Shown here: positions 57,102-64,000 of the stretch, piece by piece
Layout of the letters: every line of letters starts with the position of its first letter
How positions within the stretch are numbered: position 1 is the first letter of the stretch
Origin: Cedecea neteri
Lineage (GTDB): Bacteria; Pseudomonadota; Gammaproteobacteria; Enterobacterales; Enterobacteriaceae
Direction of reading: 5' to 3'
Assembly: GCF_000758325.1 (NCBI RefSeq)
Contig: NZ_CP009459.1
Span: 4,030,001-4,094,000 of the forward strand
Length of the DNA: 64,000 nucleotides
Notes under the pieces: model-generated
Databases searched by the model: none
Told to the model about the DNA's origin: nothing
The model's input: the letters and a program-made list of their open reading frames with translations, nothing else
Made by a program: the position numbers and the translations under genes

Positions 57102-60100
57102 TGCAGGTGTTACCTCCAGGCTCCACGGGCGGCCCTTCCCGCCTGTTTATTCTCCGTCCGGTTGCCACCACGCTATTGATGGTGGCTATCCTGCTGGCAG
57201 GGATTATTGGCTATCGCTTTCTCCCGGTATCAGCGCTACCGGAGGTGGACTACCCGACCATTCAGGTGGTGACGCTCTATCCTGGCGCCAGCCCGGATGT
57301 GATAACCTCGGCGATCACTGCCCCGCTCGAGCGCCAGTTTGGGCAGATGTCCGGCCTGAAACAAATGTCATCACAAAGCGCCGGTGGCGCGTCGGTTATC
57401 ACCCTGCAATTCCAGCTCACGCTGGCGCTTGACGTTGCCGAGCAGGAAGTGCAGGCGGCCATCAATGCTGCGACAAATCTCCTGCCTACCGACCTGCCAA
57501 ACCCACCGGTTTACAGCAAGGTCAACCCGGCGGATCCGCCTATCATGACGCTTGCCGTGACCTCAACCGCCCTGCCGATGACGCAGGTGGAAGATATGGT
57601 TGAAACCCGCGTGGCGCAAAAAATATCCCAGGTTTCTGGCGTCGGTCTGGTCACGCTGGCAGGCGGCCAGCGCCCTGCAGTCCGCGTGAAGCTGAACGCC
57701 CCGGCGATTGCCGCCCTGGGCCTGACGAGCGAAACCATTCGCACCGCCATCACCAACGCCAACGTTAACTCCGCCAAAGGTAGCCTTGACGGCCCGGAGC
57801 GCGCCGTCACGCTCTCCGCCAACGACCAGATGAAGTCGGCCCAGGAATACCGGGATTTAATCATCGCTTATCAGAACGGCGCGCCAATCCGCCTCGGGGA
57901 TATTGCTACCGTTGAGCAAGGGGCTGAGAACAGCTGGCTCGGCGCCTGGGCGAACAAGCAGCAGGCCATTGTGATGAACGTCCAGCGCCAGCCTGGGGCC
58001 AACATCATTGAGACGGCAGACAGCATCCGCCAGATGCTGCCGACGCTGACCCAAAGCCTGCCGAAATCGGTCGAAGTGAAGCTGCTCAGCGACCGCACCA
58101 CCAACATTCGCGCCTCCGTGACCGACACCCAGCACGAGCTGATGCTGGCCATTGCGCTGGTGGTGATGATCATTTACCTGTTCCTGCGCAACGTACCGGC
58201 CACCATCATTCCTGCCGTCGCCGTACCGCTGTCGCTGGTCGGCACATTTGCCGTGATGGTGTTTCTCGATTTTTCGATCAATAACCTGACGCTGATGGCG
58301 CTGACCATCGCCACCGGATTCGTGGTAGACGATGCCATCGTGGTGATCGAGAACATTTCTCGCTATATCGAAAAAGGCGAGAAGCCGCTGGCCGCCGCGC
58401 TAAAAGGCGCAGGTGAAATAGGATTTACTATTATTTCCCTGACCTTCTCGCTTATTGCAGTGCTTATCCCACTGCTGTTTATGGGCGATATCGTGGGCCG
58501 CCTGTTCCGCGAGTTTGCCGTGACGCTGGCAATTTCTATTTTGATTTCCGCCGTGGTTTCGCTGACGCTGACCCCGATGATGTGCGCCAGAATGCTGAGC
58601 CACGAATCACTGCGTAAGCAGAACCGTTTCTCCCGCGCCAGCGAGAAGATGTTTGATAACATCATTGCCGCCTATGGCCGCCTGCTGAGCAAGGTACTGA
58701 ACCATCCGTGGCTGACGCTTAGCGTGGCTTTTGGCACGCTGGCATTGACCATTGTGCTGTGGATCTTTATCCCCAAAGGCTTCTTCCCGATTCAGGATAA
58801 CGGCATCATCCAGGGCACGCTGCAGGCTCCGCAGTCGGTCTCCTTCGCCAGCATGGCCCAGCGCCAGCAGCAGGTGGCGGACGTGATACTGAAAGATCCG
58901 GCGGTGGAAAGCCTGACATCGTTTATCGGTGTGGACGGCACCAACCCGTCGTTAAACAGCGCCCGTCTGCAAATAAACCTTAAGCCGCTGAGTGACCGCG
59001 ATGACCGCATCCCGACGGTGATTGACAGATTGCAGCAGAATGTCGCCGGCGTCCCGGGCGTGCAGCTTTACCTGCAGCCGATCCAGGATCTGACCATCGA
59101 CACCACGGTGAGCCGCACGCAGTACCAGTTCACCTTGCAGGCCACCTCGCTGGACGAATTGAGCACCTGGGTGCCACAGCTGGAAGACAAGCTTAAAACG
59201 CTGCCTCAGCTCGCGGATATCAGCAGCGACTGGCAGGATCAGGGGCTGATGGCCTACGTCAACGTGGACCGCGACAGCGCCAGCCGCCTCGGCATCACCA
59301 TGTCGTCGGTGACCAGCGCCCTGTATAACGCCTTCGGCCAGCGCCTGATTTCAACCATTTACACCCAGGCCAACCAGTATCGTGTGGTACTCGAACATGA
59401 CACCAGCACCACGCCCGGCCTGAGTGCGCTCGACAACATTCGCCTCACCAGCAGCACCGGCGGCAGCATTCCGTTAAGCGCGATTGCGAAGGTGGAGCAG
59501 CGCTTTGCCCCGCTGTCGATCAACCACCTCGACCAGTTCCCGTCCACTACGTTCTCCTTTAACGTGCCGGAAGGCCAATCGCTGGGCGATGCGGTGACCG
59601 CCATTACCTCGGCGGAAAAAGAGCTGGCAATGCCGTCCGATATCACGACGCAGTTCCAGGGCAGCACCCTCGCCTTCCAGGCCGCACTGGGCAGCACCAT
59701 CTGGCTGATTGTTGCCTCAGTCGTGGCAATGTACATCGTGCTTGGCGTGCTGTATGAAAGCTTTATTCACCCGATCACTATCCTGTCGACGCTGCCCACG
59801 GCGGGCGTTGGCGCGCTGCTTGCGCTGATGCTGGCGGGGGCTGAACTGGACGTTATCGCCATCATCGGCATCATCCTGCTCATTGGTATCGTGAAGAAGA
59901 ACGCGATCATGATGATCGACTTTGCGCTGGCCGCCGAGCGTGAACAGGGCATGGCCCCGTACGAAGCGATTTACCAGGCCTGTTTACTGCGTTTCCGTCC
60001 GATTCTGATGACCACGCTCGCCGCGCTGCTTGGCGCATTGCCGCTGATGCTTTCAACCGGCGTTGGCGCAGAACTTCGCCGCCCGCTGGGTATTGGCATG

Positions 60101-60223
60101 GTGGGTGGCCTGCTGCTCAGCCAGGTGCTGACGCTGTTTACCACCCCGGTGATTTACCTGCTGTTCGACCGCCTGTCGCACTACACGCGTCGTCGCTTCG
60201 GCCGACAGCATGAGGAGGCGTAA
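57101..60223 (+). CDS. mdtB: RND multidrug efflux pump subunit MdtB
   Basis: RND transporter of 1040 aa, identical in length to E. coli. Twelve membrane segments with two large periplasmic loops. The proton-relay segment [19 protein letters not shown] (two Asp) is in TM4. The C-terminal [21 protein letters not shown] has the TM10 lysine. MdtB and MdtC form a heterotrimer (two MdtB to one MdtC in E. coli) exporting bile salts, novobiocin and related compounds. Its ATG overlaps mdtA by one base and its TAA abuts mdtC. Confidence 0.96.
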   Translation: MQVLPPGSTGGPSRLFILRPVATTLLMVAILLAGIIGYRFLPVSALPEVDYPTIQVVTLYPGASPDVITSAITAPLERQFGQMSGLKQMSSQSAGGASVITLQFQLTLALDVAEQEVQAAINAATNLLPTDLPNPPVYSKVNPADPPIMTLAVTSTALPMTQVEDMVETRVAQKISQVSGVGLVTLAGGQRPAVRVKLNAPAIAALGLTSETIRTAITNANVNSAKGSLDGPERAVTLSANDQMKSAQEYRDLIIAYQNGAPIRLGDIATVEQGAENSWLGAWANKQQAIVMNVQRQPGANIIETADSIRQMLPTLTQSLPKSVEVKLLSDRTTNIRASVTDTQHELMLAIALVVMIIYLFLRNVPATIIPAVAVPLSLVGTFAVMVFLDFSINNLTLMALTIATGFVVDDAIVVIENISRYIEKGEKPLAAALKGAGEIGFTIISLTFSLIAVLIPLLFMGDIVGRLFREFAVTLAISILISAVVSLTLTPMMCARMLSHESLRKQNRFSRASEKMFDNIIAAYGRLLSKVLNHPWLTLSVAFGTLALTIVLWIFIPKGFFPIQDNGIIQGTLQAPQSVSFASMAQRQQQVADVILKDPAVESLTSFIGVDGTNPSLNSARLQINLKPLSDRDDRIPTVIDRLQQNVAGVPGVQLYLQPIQDLTIDTTVSRTQYQFTLQATSLDELSTWVPQLEDKLKTLPQLADISSDWQDQGLMAYVNVDRDSASRLGITMSSVTSALYNAFGQRLISTIYTQANQYRVVLEHDTSTTPGLSALDNIRLTSSTGGSIPLSAIAKVEQRFAPLSINHLDQFPSTTFSFNVPEGQSLGDAVTAITSAEKELAMPSDITTQFQGSTLAFQAALGSTIWLIVASVVAMYIVLGVLYESFIHPITILSTLPTAGVGALLALMLAGAELDVIAIIGIILLIGIVKKNAIMMIDFALAAEREQGMAPYEAIYQACLLRFRPILMTTLAALLGALPLMLSTGVGAELRRPLGIGMVGGLLLSQVLTLFTTPVIYLLFDRLSHYTRRRFGRQHEEA

Positions 60224-63200
60224 GTGAAGTTTTTTGCCCTCTTCATTTACCGCCCGGTAGCGACGATTTTATTGACCGTCGCTATTACGCTGTGCGGCGT
60301 GCTGGGCTTCCGCCTGCTGCCGGTTGCCCCGCTGCCGCAGGTGGATTTCCCGGTGATCATGATCAGCGCCTCACTGCCGGGCGCGTCACCGGAAACCATG
60401 GCGTCGTCGGTTGCTACGCCGCTGGAGCGTTCCCTGAGCCGTATTGCCGGGGTCAACGAAATGACCTCATCCAGTTCGCTGGGTAGCACCCGCATCATTC
60501 TGGAATTTAATTTCGACCGCGACATCAACGGTGCCGCGCGGGACGTGCAGGCGGCGATTAACGCCGCCCAAAGCCTGCTGCCAAGCGGGATGCCGGGGCG
60601 GCCAACTTACCGCAAGGCCAACCCGTCCGATGCGCCGATCATGATCCTGACGCTCACCTCCGACACGCTATCGCAGGGTGAGCTGTATGATTTCGCCTCC
60701 ACGCAGCTCGCGCAAACCGTCTCACAAATCGACGGGGTGGGCGATGTGGACGTTGGCGGGAGTTCTCTGCCTGCGGTGCGCGTGGACCTCAACCCTCAGG
60801 CGCTGTTTAACCAGGGCGTATCGCTGGATGCCGTCCGGACCGCAATAAGCAATGCTAACATCCGTCGTCCTCTTGGTTCGGTAGAAGACAGCACAAGCCG
60901 CTGGCAAATTCAGACCAACGACGAGCTAAAAAAAGCGGCGAACTATATGCCGCTTATCGTCAACTACAACAACGGCTCAGCCGTGCGGCTGCAGGATGTC
61001 GCCAACGTCACCGACAGCGTGCAGGACGTGCGTAACGCCGGGATGACCAACGCCAAACCGGCCATCCTGCTGATGATTCGCAAGTCGCAGGAAGCGAACA
61101 TCATCGAAACAGTGGACCGCATCCGCGCCAAAATACCCGAATTACGAGAAACCATTCCAGCCTCCATCGACCTGCAGGTAGCCCAGGACCGGTCGCCAAC
61201 CATTCGCGCCTCGCTGGCCGAGGTAGAACAATCGCTGGTGATCTCCGTGTCGCTGGTGATTCTGGTAGTGTTTCTGTTCCTTCGCTCAGGACGCGCCACC
61301 TTTATTCCGGCGGTGGCCGTGCCGGTGTCGCTGATCGGGACTTTTGCCGCCATGTATCTGTGTGGCTTCAGCCTCAATAACCTGTCGCTGATGGCGTTGA
61401 CCATCGCCACCGGCTTTGTGGTCGATGACGCCATCGTGGTGCTGGAAAACATTTCCCGCCATTTGGAAGCGGGCGTAAAGCCCATGCAGGCGGCGCTCCA
61501 GGGCGTGCGGGAAGTGGGCTTTACCGTGCTGTCCATGAGTCTGTCGCTGGTGGCGGTCTTCCTGCCGTTGCTGTTGATGGGCGGCCTGCCGGGGCGCTTA
61601 TTCCGTGAATTTGCGGTCACGCTTTCGGTGGCTATCGGGATTTCGCTGGTGGTGTCGCTCACGCTCACGCCGATGATGTGTGGCTGGCTGCTGAAAAATA
61701 GGCCTCCTGAAAAGAGAAACAAAAACCGTGGATTCGGTCGCCTGCTGATTGCCATGCAGGGCGGCTACGCGCGCTCGCTGAAATGGGTGCTGAACCATAC
61801 GCGGCTGGTGGGCGTAGTACTTCTGGGTACCATCACCCTGAGCGTCTGGCTTTATATCGCTATCCCGAAAACCTTCTTCCCGGAACAGGACACCGGCAGG
61901 CTGATGGGCAATATTCAGGCCGATCAGAGCATCTCTTTCCAGGCCATGCGCGGCAAGCTGCAGGACTTTATGAAGATCATCCGTGAAGATCCGGCGGTGG
62001 ATAATGTCACCGGCTTTACCGGCGGTTCCCGGGTTAACAGCGGCATGATGTTTATCTCGCTCAAGCCGCTAAGCGAACGCAGCGAAACCGCCCAGCAGGT
62101 GATTGACCGGCTGCGCGGCAAGCTCGCCAAAGAGCCGGGCGCCAACCTCTATTTAATGGCGGTGCAGGATATTCGCGTCGGTGGCCGTCAGGCTAACGCC
62201 AGCTATCAGTACACTCTGCTTTCGGATGACTTAAGCGCGCTGCGAGAGTGGGAGCCAAAAATCCGCAAAGCGCTGGCGGCCTTGCCGGAGCTGGCGGATG
62301 TTAACTCTGACCAGCAGGACAACGGCTCGGAAATGGACCTGATTTACGACCGTGAAACCATGTCGCGGCTAGGGATCAACGTCTCGGACGCGAACAATCT
62401 GCTCAACAACGCCTTTGGTCAGCGCCAGATTTCCACCATCTACCAGCCGTTGAACCAGTATAAGGTGGTGATGGAGGTTGACCCGCGCTACACCCAGGAC
62501 ATCAGCTCGCTCAACCAGATGTTCGTGATAAACAGCGAAGGGAAGTCGATCCCCCTCTCCTACTTTGCCAAATGGCAGCCAGCGAACGCCCCGCTGTCGG
62601 TGAACCATCAGGGGTTGTCCGCCGCATCAACCATCTCGTTCAACCTGCCAGACGGGGTATCGCTTTCTGAAGCCAGCGACGCCATCGACAGAACCATGAC
62701 CTCGCTGGGCGTGCCGTCCACCGTGCGCGGCAGCTACGCCGGAACGGCACAGGTGTTCCAGCAAACAATGAACTCGCAGGTGATTCTGATTCTGGCAGCC
62801 ATTGCCACGGTGTATATCGTGCTGGGCGTATTGTACGAAAGCTACGTCCACCCGCTAACCATCCTCTCAACGCTGCCTTCCGCGGGCGTCGGGGCACTGC
62901 TGGCACTGGAACTTTTCAGCGCCCCCTTCAGCCTGATTGCGCTAATCGGTATCATGCTGCTGATAGGTATCGTGAAGAAGAACGCCATTATGATGGTGGA
63001 CTTCGCGATAGAGGCGCAGCGTAAGGGCGATTTAACGCCGGAAGAGGCGATTTTCCAGGCCTGCCTGCTGCGCTTCCGCCCGATTATGATGACCACGCTG
63101 GCCGCCCTGTTTGGCGCGTTACCGCTGGTGCTGACCAGCGGCGATGGCGCAGAACTGCGCCAGCCGCTGGGGATCACCATCGTCGGCGGACTGGTGGTAA

Positions 63201-63307
63201 GCCAGCTGTTAACGCTTTACACCACGCCGGTGGTTTACCTGTTCTTTGACCGACTGAGATTGCGCTTTAGCCGCAAACCCCGTGAAAGTAAGGCTCTGTC
63301 CGTATGA
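60224..63307 (+). CDS. mdtC: RND multidrug efflux pump subunit MdtC
   Basis: RND transporter of 1027 aa (E. coli 1025), paralog of MdtB with the same 12-segment plan. TM4 relay [22 protein letters not shown] and TM10 [21 protein letters not shown] are both intact. It starts with GTG at 60224, directly after the mdtB TAA, with GAGGAG about 8 bases upstream. It ends [11 protein letters not shown] and overlaps mdtD by 4 bases. Length, order and motifs are conventional. Confidence 0.96.
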   Translation: MKFFALFIYRPVATILLTVAITLCGVLGFRLLPVAPLPQVDFPVIMISASLPGASPETMASSVATPLERSLSRIAGVNEMTSSSSLGSTRIILEFNFDRDINGAARDVQAAINAAQSLLPSGMPGRPTYRKANPSDAPIMILTLTSDTLSQGELYDFASTQLAQTVSQIDGVGDVDVGGSSLPAVRVDLNPQALFNQGVSLDAVRTAISNANIRRPLGSVEDSTSRWQIQTNDELKKAANYMPLIVNYNNGSAVRLQDVANVTDSVQDVRNAGMTNAKPAILLMIRKSQEANIIETVDRIRAKIPELRETIPASIDLQVAQDRSPTIRASLAEVEQSLVISVSLVILVVFLFLRSGRATFIPAVAVPVSLIGTFAAMYLCGFSLNNLSLMALTIATGFVVDDAIVVLENISRHLEAGVKPMQAALQGVREVGFTVLSMSLSLVAVFLPLLLMGGLPGRLFREFAVTLSVAIGISLVVSLTLTPMMCGWLLKNRPPEKRNKNRGFGRLLIAMQGGYARSLKWVLNHTRLVGVVLLGTITLSVWLYIAIPKTFFPEQDTGRLMGNIQADQSISFQAMRGKLQDFMKIIREDPAVDNVTGFTGGSRVNSGMMFISLKPLSERSETAQQVIDRLRGKLAKEPGANLYLMAVQDIRVGGRQANASYQYTLLSDDLSALREWEPKIRKALAALPELADVNSDQQDNGSEMDLIYDRETMSRLGINVSDANNLLNNAFGQRQISTIYQPLNQYKVVMEVDPRYTQDISSLNQMFVINSEGKSIPLSYFAKWQPANAPLSVNHQGLSAASTISFNLPDGVSLSEASDAIDRTMTSLGVPSTVRGSYAGTAQVFQQTMNSQVILILAAIATVYIVLGVLYESYVHPLTILSTLPSAGVGALLALELFSAPFSLIALIGIMLLIGIVKKNAIMMVDFAIEAQRKGDLTPEEAIFQACLLRFRPIMMTTLAALFGALPLVLTSGDGAELRQPLGITIVGGLVVSQLLTLYTTPVVYLFFDRLRLRFSRKPRESKALSV

Positions 63308-64000
63308 CTGATTTGCCCACCGCCGTTCGCTGGCAGTTATGGATTGTCGCTTTTGGCTTCTTTATGCAGGCGCTGGACACCACGATTGTTAACACCGCTC
63401 TCCCCTCGATGGCGCACAGTCTGGGCGTAAGTCCGCTGCATATGCATTCGGTGGTGGTGGCCTACGTGTTAACGGTCGCAGTCATGCTCCCGGCAAGCGG
63501 CTGGCTGGCGGACAGAGTGGGCGTTCGCAATATCTTCTTCACGGCTATCGTTCTTTTTACCCTCGGGTCCCTGTTTTGCTCCAATGCTTCAACGCTCAAT
63601 GAGCTTGTTTTGGCCCGTGTCGTTCAGGGCATCGGCGGCGCGATGATGGTGCCAGTTGGGCGCCTTACGGTGATGAAAATCGTGCCGCGTGCGCAGTATA
63701 TGGCGGCGATGACCTTCGTGACGATCCCAGGCCAGGTAGGCCCACTCCTCGGCCCTGCGCTCGGCGGTGTGCTGGTGGAGTACGCCTCCTGGCACTGGAT
63801 TTTCCTGATAAACATTCCTGTCGGCATTGTCGGGGCTATCGCTACCCTGTGGCTGATGCCCAACTACACCATGCAAACTCGTCGCTTTGATATTTCCGGC
63901 TTCCTGCTGCTGGCGTTTGGCATGGCGGCGCTGACGATTGCGCTAGACGGACAAAAGGGCCTGGGCATTTCCAGTGAAACGCTCGGGCTGTTAATCCTCG
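63304..64000 (+). CDS. mdtD: MFS transporter MdtD, 3' end cut by window
   Basis: The first 232 codons of a major facilitator superfamily transporter of the DHA2 (14-segment) type; the E. coli protein has 471 residues. It begins [20 protein letters not shown], with the motif [19 protein letters not shown] near residue 20, motif A-like [13 protein letters not shown] near 70, and motif C-like [14 protein letters not shown] near 145. ATGA overlap with mdtC. Its contribution to drug export in E. coli is unclear. The frame is open to the last base. Confidence 0.95.
   Translation, partial: MTDLPTAVRWQLWIVAFGFFMQALDTTIVNTALPSMAHSLGVSPLHMHSVVVAYVLTVAVMLPASGWLADRVGVRNIFFTAIVLFTLGSLFCSNASTLNELVLARVVQGIGGAMMVPVGRLTVMKIVPRAQYMAAMTFVTIPGQVGPLLGPALGGVLVEYASWHWIFLINIPVGIVGAIATLWLMPNYTMQTRRFDISGFLLLAFGMAALTIALDGQKGLGISSETLGLLIL

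Overview
This window is chromosomal DNA of a gamma-proteobacterium of the family Enterobacteriaceae. The gene order his - wzz - gnd - O-antigen genes - galF - colanic acid (wca) genes - yegH - asmA - dcd - udk - yegE - alkA - yegD - mdtABCD matches the E. coli/Salmonella/Enterobacter backbone, and most backbone proteins have lengths equal or nearly equal to their E. coli counterparts. AsmA, YegE, WcaM and the Wzz core are diverged enough to suggest a genus other than Escherichia; I cannot name the species from the sequence alone.

Layout. (1) 1-3561, + strand: the end of the histidine operon (hisB 3' part, hisH, hisA, hisF, hisI), tightly packed with overlaps and closed by a bidirectional terminator. 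(2) 3613-6259, - strand: wzz (O-chain length regulator) and gnd (6-phosphogluconate dehydrogenase); ugd, which lies between these two in E. coli, is absent. (3) 6430-19278, - strand: an O-antigen cluster, transcribed from a candidate promoter and a JUMPstart/ops (RfaH) element near 19390-19507. It runs rfbB-rfbD-rfbA-rfbC, a GNAT acyltransferase, two paralogous DegT-type aminotransferases, wzx, fnlA, a glycosyltransferase, wzy, and two more glycosyltransferases. From 6430 to about 15800 it is visibly AT-rich compared with its flanks, the usual sign of a horizontally exchanged serotype cassette. (4) 19685-43480, - strand: galF, then the complete colanic acid (M-antigen) locus from wza to wcaM, with its own JUMPstart/ops and a candidate RcsAB box upstream of wza. 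(5) 44208-55122: housekeeping genes yegH, asmA, dcd, udk, yegE, alkA and yegD. (6) 55170-55600: a small XRE-family antitoxin-like gene, a degraded-looking 41-codon partner and an operator-like repeat. (7) 55848-64000, + strand: the multidrug efflux operon mdtABC and the 5' part of mdtD, preceded by a BaeR-like box.

How the parts work together. Regions 2-4 form a surface-polysaccharide block. The O-antigen cluster encodes dTDP-L-rhamnose synthesis (RfbABCD), a probable 4-amino-4,6-dideoxyhexose branch (aminotransferase plus GNAT), the first enzyme towards UDP-L-FucNAc/L-QuiNAc-type sugars (FnlA), three glycosyltransferases, and the Wzx/Wzy/Wzz export-polymerisation route. No initiating transferase lies in the O cluster, so initiation by WecA elsewhere is likely, giving a repeat unit of about four sugars. 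The colanic acid block supplies GDP-L-fucose synthesis (CpsB, CpsG, Gmd, Fcl), initiation (WcaJ), glycosyl- and acetyltransferases, flippase (WzxC), polymerase (WcaD) and export (Wza/Wzb/Wzc).

The least ordinary items are the second DegT protein, which has arginine in place of the PLP-binding lysine and sits next to an intact paralog; an fnlA gene with no fnlB/fnlC beside it; and the orphan antitoxin with a possible toxin remnant. I found no CRISPR array, rRNA, tRNA, transposase or integrase.
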